Below, one piece after another: positions 1 through 9,161 of a stretch of 64,000 bases of DNA (the stretch's first letter is position 1; the number at the start of each line of letters is the position of its first letter). A program made the position numbers and the translations under genes. The notes under the pieces were generated by a model. It made no database searches. It saw only the letters and a list, made by a program, of their open reading frames with translations, and was not told the origin of the DNA. The DNA comes from Blastopirellula marina (GTDB lineage Bacteria; Planctomycetota; Planctomycetia; Pirellulales; Pirellulaceae). Location: positions 124,001 through 188,000 of the forward strand of contig NZ_PUIA01000051.1 of NCBI RefSeq assembly GCF_002967715.1, in the 5' to 3' direction.

Positions 1-36
1 AACATGGCATCCCAAGCGAATAAGGCACACGCATGA
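1..36 (+). CDS. 3' end of an upstream gene (partial)
   Basis: Frame 1 is open from the window edge and ends in TGA at 34-36, which overlaps the ATG of the next gene at 33-35 in the ATGA arrangement typical of translational coupling. Only 11 residues are visible, ending NKAHA, so nothing in the sequence identifies the product. By context, an FtsX-type permease usually follows its ABC ATPase, so an ATPase subunit is the likely guess. Frame 3 also closes early (TAA at 21-23), so the reading frame itself is an inference. Confidence 0.3.
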   Translation, partial: NMASQANKAHA

Positions 37-1466
37 GCATCTGGCAAATCGCTTGGCGAAGCGTCCGACAACGAGCTTTGGCCTCGTCGTTAACTTCCTT
101 CTCGATGGCACTCGGGGTACTGCTGGTAACGGCGGTACTGCTGGTCTATGGCCTTGTATCGAAGTCGTTCACGGACAACTCCGATCTCGGCTACAACATG
201 ATCGCCGGAGCCAAAGGGGGCAAACTTCAGCTGGTGCTGAATACCACCTTCTACCTGAGCGAACCGGTCGAAAACGTTCCGTATACCTTCTATCAGCAGT
301 TCCTCACGAAAAAGCAGCAGGAACAAGAGTTGGAGTTGATGAAGCCGGAAAACCGCGGCGAGTTGACCGACGGCACCTACGCGAAGAACACCGAGTTCGC
401 GATTCCGGTCTGCCTGGGGGACTACTACCAGAACTACCGTGTTGTCGGAACGCTACCCAAGTTCTTCGAGGTCTTCAAAGATTACGACAACGACGAGCCC
501 AAATACTCGTTCCGGGAAGGACGAAACTTTGAAACCTGGAATGACGAGAACGGATATTTCGAGGCGGTTGTTGGATCGATAGTGGCGAATCAAACCGGCT
601 TGAAGATCGGTGATAAGATTGCCGCTTCCCATGGCGGTGATCCGAACGACATCCACACCGATTCACCCTTCACCGTAGTCGGTATCCTTGCCCCTTCAGG
701 TACCCCCAACGACCGGGCCGTCTTCATCAACATGGAAGGCTTCTACCTCATGGCCGGGCATGCCAAGGTGGAAGAAACGGAGGAAGTTGGTGCCAATGTA
801 AGCGGGACCACCATTTCGCGCCGGCAGCCGTTGCCGATCAAACAGCGGGAAGTTACCGCGATCCTCATTCGAACTTCAGATCCCTTTTCTCCGATCATCA
901 TCAAGAACCGAGTTAACGAAGGGAACGTTGCCCAAATTGTGATGCCGGTGATGGAGATTACAAGCCTGTTCGAGCTGATTGTCAAACCAATTCAAACGTT
1001 GTTGCTGGTCATTACCGTTCTGATTTGCTTTGTCTCGGGAATCTCGATCCTGGTTAGCATCTATAACTCGATGAACGACCGCAAACGCGAAATTGCTGTG
1101 ATGCGGGCCCTTGGGGCCCGTCGCCGGACGGTGATGGGGATCGTTTTGTCCGAGTCGATCATCCTGTCCGTTGGAGGGGGTATTCTGGGCTGGTTAGGCG
1201 CTCATTTCCTATTGTTCGGGGCAAGTCCCATGATTGAGGCACAGACAGGCGTCCAGATTGGGCTGTTCGACCTGGCTCCGCTTCCCAGGAAGCTTGAAGT
1301 TCTGATACCTTCGGCGATAATAGAGAACGACTGGATAGGGCCCCTATTTAGTTTAGAGTTCGTGATCGTTCCGGCTCTCATTCTGCTGGCAGTATTGGTT
1401 GGCTTTTTGCCTGCCTACACAGCGTATCGTACCGACGTTGCAGAAACACTTAGTTCGTCTCCTTAA
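33..1466 (+). CDS. ABC transporter permease, FtsX/MacB family
   Basis: 477 residues with the FtsX/MacB layout: one membrane helix near residues 18-45, a large extracytoplasmic domain (about 50-305), then three helices near 310-345, 367-395 and 440-465. The sequence NDRKREIAVMRALGA at about 349-363, just after the second helix, is the hallmark cytoplasmic coupling segment of this family. Such permeases work with a LolD-like ATPase as mechanotransmission or lipoprotein-handling machines in the inner membrane; the substrate cannot be read here. The start ATG overlaps the stop of the preceding frame and follows AAGG, so it is probably the second gene of an operon that continues into the secreted and CCFG-motif genes downstream. 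Confidence 0.85.
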   Translation: MSIWQIAWRSVRQRALASSLTSFSMALGVLLVTAVLLVYGLVSKSFTDNSDLGYNMIAGAKGGKLQLVLNTTFYLSEPVENVPYTFYQQFLTKKQQEQELELMKPENRGELTDGTYAKNTEFAIPVCLGDYYQNYRVVGTLPKFFEVFKDYDNDEPKYSFREGRNFETWNDENGYFEAVVGSIVANQTGLKIGDKIAASHGGDPNDIHTDSPFTVVGILAPSGTPNDRAVFINMEGFYLMAGHAKVEETEEVGANVSGTTISRRQPLPIKQREVTAILIRTSDPFSPIIIKNRVNEGNVAQIVMPVMEITSLFELIVKPIQTLLLVITVLICFVSGISILVSIYNSMNDRKREIAVMRALGARRRTVMGIVLSESIILSVGGGILGWLGAHFLLFGASPMIEAQTGVQIGLFDLAPLPRKLEVLIPSAIIENDWIGPLFSLEFVIVPALILLAVLVGFLPAYTAYRTDVAETLSSSP

Positions 1467-1573
1467 CGGCGAACTTGGCGGGCCGAGTATCCCCAGGAAC
1501 GATCCCTCCAGGCGTGCGTGGATGACGCATGCCACCCTCGCCATTTTGCCTCGAACCAAAGAGATATGTTCTT

Positions 1574-3085
1574 ATGCTCACGCGGCTCATGATTCTTTGC
1601 GGAGCGTTGGCTTCTACCGTCGCTCTGCTGACCAGTGCCCTGGCGTGTCCTTTCTGCGCGGCTGTCTCACAAACGTTCTCGCAAGAGATCGAATCGATGG
1701 ATGTCGCGGTGATTGCCAAGTTGGTGGAAGCCCCAGCGATAACTGCCGAGGGAGCCGGCGTGGAAGCCACGTTCGAGATCACCCAGGTCCTCAAAGGCAA
1801 AGAACACCTTGGCGATACGAAAACCATTAAGTCGCTCTACTACGGGGAAGGACGCCAAGGCCGAGAGTTCCTGATTCTGGGGACTGAGCCTGAGAACATG
1901 ATGTGGTCGACCCCGACTCTCCTGACCGACCGTGGCATCAAATACATCAACCAGGTGATCAAGCTGCCAGCCACCGGTAACGACCGCTACGTATTCTTCC
2001 AGGATTACCTGGAGGACAAAGACGAAATGCTGGCTCGCGATGCTTACGACGAATTCGCGAATGCCCCGTATAGCGCTCTGCACGACTTGAAGCCAAAGAT
2101 GAAGCACGATCAACTGGTCGAGTGGATCGAGAACCCAGATATCGCCGCCAACCGTCGACGCTTGTACTTCACGATGCTGGGTGTTTGCGGCACCAAGGCA
2201 GATCTTCCTTTGCTGGAAAAGATGCTCAACAGCGAAGAGCGAGCCAACAAATCAGGTCTCGACGCCATGATTGGCTGCTATCTGACCTTGGCGGGTGGGG
2301 ATGGCCTGCCGCTGATCGAGAAGCTGTATCTGGCCAACAAAGAAGCGGAATACGCGGATACCTACGCCGCGATCATGGCACTCCGCTTTCATGGAACCGA
2401 AACCGACATCATCGAGAAAGACCGCCTGCTAAAATCGCTGCACCTGATGCTCGATCGACCTTCGCTGGCCGACTTGGTAATCGCTGACTTTGCTCGCTGG
2501 GAAGACTGGTCGGTGATGGACAAGCTAGTCAAGCTATTCAAGGAAGCCGACGAGGAAACCAGCTGGGTTCGCGTGCCAGTCATTCGCTACCTGATGGCTT
2601 GCCCGAAACCGGAAGCCAAAGAGTACCTGATCGAACTCGAGAAGATCGATCCTGATGCGATGAAGCGTGCCCAAACTTTCTTCCCTTTCCAGTCGCAAGC
2701 AGTACCCACGCGAGCCGATGGCGACAAAATGAAGGAAGAGAACCTGCTGGCCATGGCCGACGTAGATGACAATCAACTGCCTCCGGAAGAAGAGGAAACC
2801 GAGATCGGCCAGCCAGACAACGCAGCTCCTTCGGGTACGCCCAAGACCGGTGAACAAACCGCGATGGCCAAGTCGCACGTCACGCGCGACGAACTTTCCA
2901 CAGCTGGCGATCGAGCACTGGCTGCGGCAATTACAGGAACCGCGGGCACGAACATCGAAGAAACCTCGACCGTAGGACTACTGCAGCGTATTTTTTCGAC
3001 TTCCATCCCTGTGGTTGTGACATTTGTGTTAATGCTTGCAATCTCAGGCATCCTTTGGAACCCAGGCAACAAAACGTCGCTATAA
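1574..3085 (+). CDS. secreted helical-repeat protein with C-terminal membrane anchor
   Basis: 503 residues from the ATG at 1574. A longer frame begins at 1529, but only the inner start places the signal peptide (residues 1-24, ending SALA) at the N-terminus. The mature protein begins CPFC, a CXXC motif suggesting metal or thiol chemistry. Residues about 30-110 look beta-rich; residues about 180-360 consist of repeated amphipathic helices resembling HEAT repeats. An acidic, proline-rich linker with several EEE and PP stretches follows, then one hydrophobic helix near 476-495. I do not recognise a named family. It lies between the ABC permease and the CCFG-motif genes on the same strand, suggesting a shared envelope function. 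Confidence 0.75.
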   Translation: MLTRLMILCGALASTVALLTSALACPFCAAVSQTFSQEIESMDVAVIAKLVEAPAITAEGAGVEATFEITQVLKGKEHLGDTKTIKSLYYGEGRQGREFLILGTEPENMMWSTPTLLTDRGIKYINQVIKLPATGNDRYVFFQDYLEDKDEMLARDAYDEFANAPYSALHDLKPKMKHDQLVEWIENPDIAANRRRLYFTMLGVCGTKADLPLLEKMLNSEERANKSGLDAMIGCYLTLAGGDGLPLIEKLYLANKEAEYADTYAAIMALRFHGTETDIIEKDRLLKSLHLMLDRPSLADLVIADFARWEDWSVMDKLVKLFKEADEETSWVRVPVIRYLMACPKPEAKEYLIELEKIDPDAMKRAQTFFPFQSQAVPTRADGDKMKEENLLAMADVDDNQLPPEEEETEIGQPDNAAPSGTPKTGEQTAMAKSHVTRDELSTAGDRALAAAITGTAGTNIEETSTVGLLQRIFSTSIPVVVTFVLMLAISGILWNPGNKTSL

Positions 3086-3136
3086 AAGCGGGATACCTTT
3101 ATCTCGATTTTCCGTGATAGCGAATCTGAACAAGCA

Positions 3137-3826
3137 ATGAGCACCTCCACCGAACCCCAACCGGCATTCACTGGCGACGTTGATCCGGCGATGTACGAAC
3201 AGTACCGCTCTATTAGCTCGTTGGCGGTTACGTCCCTTCTCATTGGCTTTATCAGCCTGGTCACCATTCTGGCGATCATGCTGGCTCCGATCCCGGTGGC
3301 GGGTATCGCGCTGAGCATTTGGGCGATCATCACCGTTCGCAAAAATACTGCGACACAAACCGGCTTGCCACTGGCATACGCTGGCCTTGTTCTTTCCACG
3401 TTTGCGTTGGTGGCCGGCACTAGTCGTTACGTTTACGAAGAGTACATCAACCTGCCGGAAGGGTACGAAGTCATCGCTTTTGGGCTCCTTCAGGAACAAC
3501 CAGGGCAACCTCTAGGACAGCCAGTGCCAGATTCCGCTTTGGAACTCGACGGCAAGCAGGTGCTGCTTCGCGGATATGTTTACCCGCATGCCCAGAAGTC
3601 TGGTCTGACTCGTTTTGTGATGGTTCCCGACTTCGATACGTGCTGCTTCGGTGGACAACCTAAATTGACCGATATGGTGGAAGTTCGCCTTGCTGACCCG
3701 CTTTCGGTTGATTTCTCCTTCAATCGACGCAAGATTGGGGGAACGCTACGGGTTCATACCGATTTGAAAAAGATCGAAGACCTGACGGGCGTCTTTTATG
3801 AACTGGAAGCTGACTACGTCGATTGA
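3137..3826 (+). CDS. membrane protein with CCFG-motif (DUF3299-like) domain
   Basis: 229 residues. The N-terminal half holds two or three membrane helices (about 28-70 and 78-97) like small DUF4190-type modules. The C-terminal half (about 120-229) faces outside and carries CCFG at 169-172 after a VMVPDFD segment. The same domain recurs in the next gene (FVLVRDNMECCFG), so the two are paralogues over this region. The domain resembles DUF3299, a family of unknown function; the adjacent cysteines suggest metal binding or a disulfide, which is inference. The TGA at 3824-3826 shares one base with the ATG of the next gene, implying coupled translation. Confidence 0.75.
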   Translation: MSTSTEPQPAFTGDVDPAMYEQYRSISSLAVTSLLIGFISLVTILAIMLAPIPVAGIALSIWAIITVRKNTATQTGLPLAYAGLVLSTFALVAGTSRYVYEEYINLPEGYEVIAFGLLQEQPGQPLGQPVPDSALELDGKQVLLRGYVYPHAQKSGLTRFVMVPDFDTCCFGGQPKLTDMVEVRLADPLSVDFSFNRRKIGGTLRVHTDLKKIEDLTGVFYELEADYVD

Positions 3827-4527
3827 TGCATCCCACCCACAAACCGCTCGCCTACCTCTGCTCTTTGACCCTGTGCCTTGTCGTCTTCGGCTGCTGGCCT
3901 CCGGAACCACTGCGTCCAGTGAATACGACACACGACACCACATCGCCAAATCAAACCCTCCCCCTGCCCACAGAGGCAATTGGCGTCCGCTCTGAAAAAG
4001 AGCCTGCCACTCCCGAAGACACCAATTCTGAAGGCGAATCCGCCCCCCAAGAGAAAACCGACACCGTCGTAACGCAGCCGACATCAACCGATAAGAAGCC
4101 GGCAACTGGTACTGAGGCTTCGTCCTCGAAACGACCAGTGCCAAAACCGCAGCCAGGCAAAACACTCGACCTGACGTTCGATGACATCAAATTCGACATC
4201 GAGCCAGACGCACCCTTTAAACGTAATATGCTTCCTCAGGCGATCGAGGATCTCAACGGGCAGAAGATCAGCATCGGCGGTTACATGCTTCCCAGCTTCC
4301 AGCAAAGGGACATCAAGCAGTTCGTTCTCGTCCGCGACAATATGGAATGCTGCTTTGGCCCTGGGGCCGCACTCTACGACTGTATCCTGATCGAGATGGA
4401 TGGCCGCGGCGTCGACTTCACCGTTCGTCCTGTGGTAGTTGAAGGGATATTCACCGTCAAAGAATACCAAGACGATAGCGGCAAGCACCTGGCAATCTAT
4501 CACATGCAAGGTACCGGCGTTCGTTAG
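3826..4527 (+). CDS. lipoprotein with CCFG-motif (DUF3299-like) domain
   Basis: 233 residues from ATG 3826; a TTG one codon upstream is also in frame, but the ATG shares a base with the previous stop. Residues 1-23 are a lipoprotein signal with lipobox VFGC, so Cys23 is the predicted lipidation site. Residues 24-105 are a low-complexity linker rich in Pro, Thr, Glu and Lys. The folded domain (about 110-233) has CCFG at 175-178 and aligns by eye with the domain of the preceding membrane protein, including a gxYxxP segment upstream and a GIFTV segment downstream. Function is unknown; a paired role in envelope metal or redox handling with the upstream ABC permease is inference. Confidence 0.78.
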   Translation: MHPTHKPLAYLCSLTLCLVVFGCWPPEPLRPVNTTHDTTSPNQTLPLPTEAIGVRSEKEPATPEDTNSEGESAPQEKTDTVVTQPTSTDKKPATGTEASSSKRPVPKPQPGKTLDLTFDDIKFDIEPDAPFKRNMLPQAIEDLNGQKISIGGYMLPSFQQRDIKQFVLVRDNMECCFGPGAALYDCILIEMDGRGVDFTVRPVVVEGIFTVKEYQDDSGKHLAIYHMQGTGVR

Positions 4528-4558
4528 CCTGCTTGTCTGAGCCGCGGAGACTCGCGAC

Positions 4559-5818
4559 GTGAATCCATCTTCCGCGGAAATTGAACGCACATCGCGCGGG
4601 GCGAATGAAAACGCGGGTATCTGGGCCCTAGGCAACGGGCTCGTCTCCACTACGCTTGTTTCCTACTTCGCCCAAAGTCTTGGTGCTCAGTCGGCAGCTG
4701 TCTCTTGGATAATCGCGGCACCAAAGTTAGTTGGCGTCCTGCGCTGGTTCGCCCCAAACCTTTTGAAGCTAGGTGGTAGCTACCGCGCGACCAGCACCTG
4801 GGCGTTCCTGTTGTCGGCCGCTTTCCTGCTGCTTTTGCCCCTCAGCTCGGTGCCCGCGTTTTGGCCGTCACCCAAGGTAGCTGTCTGGGCGATTGTCATT
4901 TGCTGGTGTATGTACCACCTGGCCGAATATTGCGGCTACGTGGTCTTCGTTGCCTGGCTGATGCAGAACGTGCCGCCGGCGGTTCGTGGCCGATTCTTCG
5001 GTCTCCGTGAAAGATGGTTAACGGCTGGCAACCTGATTGGTTTTCTGTTCGCAGGGCTTCTTGGGGCCGTACTTCGCAATGCGTTTGAAGCGGACCTGCG
5101 TTGGATATCCTATCCTCTGCTGGCCATCTACGGAGCGCTGGCGATCGGCCTTTCGGTGCTGCCACTCCGGCAAATCCCTGAACCCCAAGTGTCCGCTCCC
5201 AACAAGCACTCTCTTGCCGACGACTGGATGCATTGGAGTGGTACGCGTGCTCGCTGGTTTCTTCTCTATGGAACCTGGTTTTCCGCGGCAAACGGGCTCT
5301 TTTCGACATTACTCTACATCTATCCCTATCGCGGGCTCGACTTATCCCTCTTTTTGCCCCTAACCATGGCAGCCTCGATGCGGTTAGGGCAATCTCTGAT
5401 TAGTCGGCCGGTAGGTATCACCGTCGATCGTTTCGGCTGGCGGTCGGTCATGATTTGCGGCCAGGTGTTGATTGCCTTTGGTCCGGTTCTGTTTAGCTTT
5501 GGCACCGTCGGATATATCGCAGGCAACTTGATCTGGGTTGCGTATGCACTGATTAACGTGGCCCTTCCCATTGCCATCGTCGATGGACGTCACGACCGAA
5601 GTGCCGCACCACCACTGGCGTTTTATTTTGCCTGGACAGGCCTCGTTTACGGCCTGACGGCCCTCGCTGGCCAGAGTGTGGCAGACTTTTTTGTCGCAGC
5701 ACAGTACCGCGATGACCCTGCCGCCTACGACACTTACTTTCTGGTGGCAACTTTGGCCCGCCTTTCCGCCATACTGCCGTTGGTGCTCCTCCCCGCTGAA
5801 CGCAAGAGCCACACTTGA
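4559..5818 (+). CDS. MFS transporter
   Basis: 419 residues with about twelve hydrophobic segments spread over the whole length, as expected for the major facilitator superfamily. A cytoplasmic loop containing VRGRFFGLRERW at about 145-156 sits where the family's conserved loop between helices falls, and a longer polar loop around 215-230 separates the two halves. The start is GTG at 4559, because no ATG precedes the first helix. Substrate cannot be inferred; there is no drug-efflux or sugar-specific signature I can name. It lies 31 bases after the lipoprotein gene and 40 bases before the EboE-like gene, all on the plus strand, so co-transcription is likely. Confidence 0.8.
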   Translation: MNPSSAEIERTSRGANENAGIWALGNGLVSTTLVSYFAQSLGAQSAAVSWIIAAPKLVGVLRWFAPNLLKLGGSYRATSTWAFLLSAAFLLLLPLSSVPAFWPSPKVAVWAIVICWCMYHLAEYCGYVVFVAWLMQNVPPAVRGRFFGLRERWLTAGNLIGFLFAGLLGAVLRNAFEADLRWISYPLLAIYGALAIGLSVLPLRQIPEPQVSAPNKHSLADDWMHWSGTRARWFLLYGTWFSAANGLFSTLLYIYPYRGLDLSLFLPLTMAASMRLGQSLISRPVGITVDRFGWRSVMICGQVLIAFGPVLFSFGTVGYIAGNLIWVAYALINVALPIAIVDGRHDRSAAPPLAFYFAWTGLVYGLTALAGQSVADFFVAAQYRDDPAAYDTYFLVATLARLSAILPLVLLPAERKSHT

Positions 5819-5858
5819 TAAACTTGGGGGATCACCTCTCCCTCTCCAAGGAATGATC

Positions 5859-7037
5859 ATGGCCATCCAGTCCTGGACCGGTTACTGCACCAACGTTCAT
5901 GCCGGGGCAAATCTCGAGCAAACACAACAGAATCTCATCACCCATGCCTCGCGAGTCCAACAGATCCTCGGGCCTCAGCAGCCGCTGGGGGTCGGACTTT
6001 GGCTCTCGAATTCAACGGCCCAGTCGCTAGTTGAACCCGGCAAGCTGGACGAATTCGCCCAATTGCTGCGCGACAATCAATGGATACCGTACACGTTCAA
6101 TGGTTTTCCCTTTGGCGATTTCCACAAGTCGATCGTAAAGCACGACGTCTACCTGCCAACCTGGTGGCAGCCAGAACGTTTGGCCTACACCAAGAACCTG
6201 GTGACTATCCTCGACCGTCTGCTTTCTGCTGGGGAAGAGGGAAGTATCTCGACGATGCCCATTGCCTGGGGAACGCCAGAGCCCTGCGAGCAGCAGTGGT
6301 CGCTTGCCGCCCAGAACATGCTCAGCCTGGTGCAGCACCTTTACGAGTTGGAACAAGCGACCGGCCGGTTGATCTATGTTTGCATCGAACCAGAACCTGG
6401 CTGCCTACTCGACACGACCGAGGACGTCATCGAATTCTTTCAGAAGCGACTATTCCCGGCTGGCGACCCAGAGCGTATCCGCCGGTACCTACGCGTCTGT
6501 CACGATGTTTGCCACGCGGCGGTCATGTTTGAAGACCAATTGAGCGTGCTCGAGAAGTATGCCCAGGCAGGCATCTTAATCGGTAAGGTGCAGATCTCGT
6601 CCGCAATCGAAATCCGTTTCGCCGATCTAACGGAGGACGAACGCCACGCCGTTCTATCGGAAGTCTCGGAATTCGCCGAGGATCGCTACCTGCACCAAAC
6701 GACCTCGCGCGATGCCGAGGGGACACTGCGTTACTTCGACGATCTCCCTTTTGCACTGCAAGAAGCGTCCCAGAAGGTGCCGGAGAATGAGACGTGGCGA
6801 ATACACTTCCACATGCCGATTTACCTCGATCAATTCGGCTTGCTGCGAACCACCCAGTCGCACATCCATGACTTTCTTTCCGAGATAAGAAATCACCCAG
6901 AAATTCGACACTTCGAGGTCGAAACATATGCCTGGGGCGTGCTCCCCAAGGAACTGCAACACAACGAGCTTGCTGAAGGGATCGCCCAAGAGATCCATTG
7001 GCTTCGCCAGCAGCTCACCCACAGCCAACAAGCCTAG
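5859..7037 (+). CDS. eboE: EboE-like metabolite traffic protein (TIM barrel)
   Basis: 392 residues from ATG 5859, six bases after AAGGA (5848-5852); a second ATG at 5853 is too close to that ribosome site. The opening SWTGYCTNVHAG, the segment TFNGFPFGDFH near 82-92, VKHDVYLPTWW near 95-105 and SISTMPI are characteristic of EboE, a xylose-isomerase-like TIM-barrel protein. In cyanobacteria and some other bacteria EboE belongs to the eboABCDEF cluster, implicated in moving a metabolite precursor across the inner membrane. None of the other ebo genes is in this window, so this is an orphan copy beside an MFS transporter. Conserved Glu and His residues in CIEPEPGC and VCHDVCH suggest an intact metal-binding active site. 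Confidence 0.75.
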   Translation: MAIQSWTGYCTNVHAGANLEQTQQNLITHASRVQQILGPQQPLGVGLWLSNSTAQSLVEPGKLDEFAQLLRDNQWIPYTFNGFPFGDFHKSIVKHDVYLPTWWQPERLAYTKNLVTILDRLLSAGEEGSISTMPIAWGTPEPCEQQWSLAAQNMLSLVQHLYELEQATGRLIYVCIEPEPGCLLDTTEDVIEFFQKRLFPAGDPERIRRYLRVCHDVCHAAVMFEDQLSVLEKYAQAGILIGKVQISSAIEIRFADLTEDERHAVLSEVSEFAEDRYLHQTTSRDAEGTLRYFDDLPFALQEASQKVPENETWRIHFHMPIYLDQFGLLRTTQSHIHDFLSEIRNHPEIRHFEVETYAWGVLPKELQHNELAEGIAQEIHWLRQQLTHSQQA

Positions 7038-7047
7038 GGACTTGCTC

Positions 7048-7734
7048 ATGCAAACCGTTTCCAAGCGTCAAGAGACACACGAGTTCGTCTGGTTCGACAG
7101 TCAAGGCAAGAAGCGAGTCTTTCCGTTTCTGTGCTATCAGCCGAGTGCGTTTCAGGCAGAAGCCAAGCTTCCGCTGCTGGTTTTCTTACATGGGGCAGGG
7201 GAGCGAGGAACCGATTTGGAATTGGTCAAGAAGCATGGTCCCCCCAAACTAATCGACCAAGGGGAAGACCTACCGTTTGTAACCGTTTCTCCGCAGTGTC
7301 CCTTAGACCAGTGGTGGGCGATGCACGAAAACATCAACGGCCTGGTACAGCTCACGCAGTACATACAAAGCGAATATGCCGTCGATACCGACCGGACTTA
7401 CCTTACCGGGCTGAGCATGGGAGGCTATGGGACCTGGGCGACTGCGGCCGCTTATCCAGGCCTATTCACGGCCATTATCCCCATTTGCGGCGGTGCCGAT
7501 ATGGCGACGGCAGCGAACCTGAAATCGACGCCGGCGTGGGCCTTTCACGGTCGCGATGACGAAATCGTTCCGCTCATTCGAAGCGAAGAAATTGTTAACG
7601 CAGTTTCCGAGATTGGTGGTGACTCGCGTCTGACCATTTATGACAATGTGCAGCACGACAGTTGGTCGGAAACCTATGCCAATCAGAAAATTTACGATTG
7701 GCTTCTATCGCACAAGATCCGCAACCGGAGTTAA
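7048..7734 (+). CDS. alpha/beta hydrolase, predicted esterase or peptidase
   Basis: 228 residues from ATG 7048, ten bases after the previous stop. The alpha/beta-hydrolase elements are in order: oxyanion strand FLHGAGERG (about 48-56), nucleophile elbow GLSMGG (about 124-129), acid in HGRDDEIVP (about 167-175) and catalytic His in NVQHDSW (about 203-209). Ser, Asp and His are all present, so it should be active. The GERG and QCP features match the phospholipase/carboxylesterase-like group annotated as predicted peptidases (COG4099 type). There is no signal peptide, so it is probably cytoplasmic, unlike many secreted relatives. Substrate unknown. Confidence 0.8.
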   Translation: MQTVSKRQETHEFVWFDSQGKKRVFPFLCYQPSAFQAEAKLPLLVFLHGAGERGTDLELVKKHGPPKLIDQGEDLPFVTVSPQCPLDQWWAMHENINGLVQLTQYIQSEYAVDTDRTYLTGLSMGGYGTWATAAAYPGLFTAIIPICGGADMATAANLKSTPAWAFHGRDDEIVPLIRSEEIVNAVSEIGGDSRLTIYDNVQHDSWSETYANQKIYDWLLSHKIRNRS

Positions 7735-7739
7735 GCCTG

Positions 7740-8534
7740 ATGTCGACTTCTGGAGACAACCCATTCGCTTCACCCGAAGGTACAAGCTACGAGCCTCCTC
7801 AAGAGGAAGGGGGCGGAAGTGTTATTCCACGTAGTTCAGTCGACTACATGGAAGCGGTAAGCGATGTCTTCGGTAACCCCAACTGGTTTGTTAATATCCT
7901 GCTGGCAGGTGTCGCGTTTCTTCTCTCGGCTGTAATTCCGGTCGTCGGTGCTTTGTTCGCGTGGGGCTATATCGGAGAAATCATCGGGGCGAGGGCATAC
8001 GGTCGCACGAACAGTTACCCTGATTTCGATCTCAATCGACTTGGCGACTATGTGATGCGCGGCCTTTGGATGTCGCTGGCAGCGTTTGCCGTTTCGATGT
8101 GCGTTGTGCCAATCATGATGCTGGCCTGGGGTGTTATGGCCGCATTAATGGCCACCAATAATGACGCGCTCGCCGTCGTTGGTTTCGTAATCTACTTTGT
8201 GATGATTATCGCAGGCAACTTGTTTGTGTTTTTTGTCACATGCCCCATAGTCATTCGGGCTGGTATGCTCAACGATCTCGTTTCAGCGTTCGATTTCAAA
8301 TGGATCATGGACTTTATCAGGAAAATGTGGGTCGAATTATTCCTGGGCGGGATCGTACTCTACTTCGTTGCCATGTTTTTTATGCTGATCGGCTGTTTGG
8401 CACTTTGTGTCGGATACATCCCTGCAGCCGGTGCCGTGGCAGTTATGGGTGGGCTTTTTATCACACAGCTCTATCAGGTCTACGTCTACCGCGGCGGCGA
8501 GGCTCTGCCGTTCAAAGAAGCGACCAAGCTATAG
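7740..8534 (+). CDS. DUF4013-like membrane protein with N-terminal NPFASP tag
   Basis: 264 residues from ATG 7740, five bases after the esterase stop; the longer frame from 7662 lies inside that gene. It starts MSTSGDNPFASPEG, carrying the NPFASP hexapeptide also found at the N-termini of three other membrane proteins in this window. A polar, Gly/Glu-rich stretch to residue 35 is followed by five or six membrane helices. The arrangement of a cytoplasmic segment VDYMEAVSDVF before the first helix and repeated YvmrGLW-type loops resembles DUF4013, whose function is unknown. Its spacing from the esterase suggests co-transcription. Confidence 0.75.
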   Translation: MSTSGDNPFASPEGTSYEPPQEEGGGSVIPRSSVDYMEAVSDVFGNPNWFVNILLAGVAFLLSAVIPVVGALFAWGYIGEIIGARAYGRTNSYPDFDLNRLGDYVMRGLWMSLAAFAVSMCVVPIMMLAWGVMAALMATNNDALAVVGFVIYFVMIIAGNLFVFFVTCPIVIRAGMLNDLVSAFDFKWIMDFIRKMWVELFLGGIVLYFVAMFFMLIGCLALCVGYIPAAGAVAVMGGLFITQLYQVYVYRGGEALPFKEATKL

Positions 8535-8546
8535 ACGAGATAACAC

Positions 8547-9161
8547 TTAAACCAGGCGGCCGTCTTCTGCGACGACGACCGCTGGTATGGCCTGGGTATC
8601 GGTGCAGTTCTCGGCGAACTGGAGAAAAGCGGGACTGGCTCCTCGCAATTGAAATTCCCCTTTCTTGTAAGCCTTCACCGTGAGGGGGCCGTTAGCACGA
8701 ATGGCAAACGTCACCATCGCGACAAATGAAAACACAACCCCTAAGGCAAGCCAGGAATTCTCTAAGTTAACCATCAGCGCAATCATCCCAATAAAGACCC
8801 CCAGCGAAATCAGGCAATAAACAATATTGATTCGCTGCTTGGCATTGCAGTCTCGACAGATGGAATACTCAACGCGGCACTTCCTACGCGTGACAAGATA
8901 AACAATCAGGAAGATCAGCATCTGGATCACTAGAAAAAAGATCGCGGGATGCACCCAGTACAAATCCTTCTTACGACGCGTCGAACCATCGTGCTCAGGC
9001 AGGACTTCCCCACACTTCACGCACGCATGCGGCAGAATAATCTTGTCGGTCCCCAGAATTCGCTCTCCCTGGATCTCGTACGATCCTGGGACCACCTTTA
9101 TCGACTCACCAACGGTTGACGGGGAAGCAAACGGATTCGTGGATGTCTGGTCACTTGTCAT
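8547..9161 (-). CDS. NPFASP-tagged membrane protein with CXXC pairs
   Basis: 204 residues starting MTSDQTSTNPFASPST; an ATG ten codons upstream is possible, but the tag position in the paralogues favours 9161. After a short polar region there are two CXXC motifs, ACVKCG (about 44-49) and ICRDC (about 100-104), which look like a zinc-ribbon half-pair interrupted by a membrane helix (about 68-85). Two further helices follow (about 112-150). The gene is convergent with the DUF4013-like gene, with only 12 bases between stops. No named family is recognised. It shares with its neighbours only the NPFASP tag and membrane location. Confidence 0.7.
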   Translation of the reverse strand: MTSDQTSTNPFASPSTVGESIKVVPGSYEIQGERILGTDKIILPHACVKCGEVLPEHDGSTRRKKDLYWVHPAIFFLVIQMLIFLIVYLVTRRKCRVEYSICRDCNAKQRINIVYCLISLGVFIGMIALMVNLENSWLALGVVFSFVAMVTFAIRANGPLTVKAYKKGEFQLRGASPAFLQFAENCTDTQAIPAVVVAEDGRLV

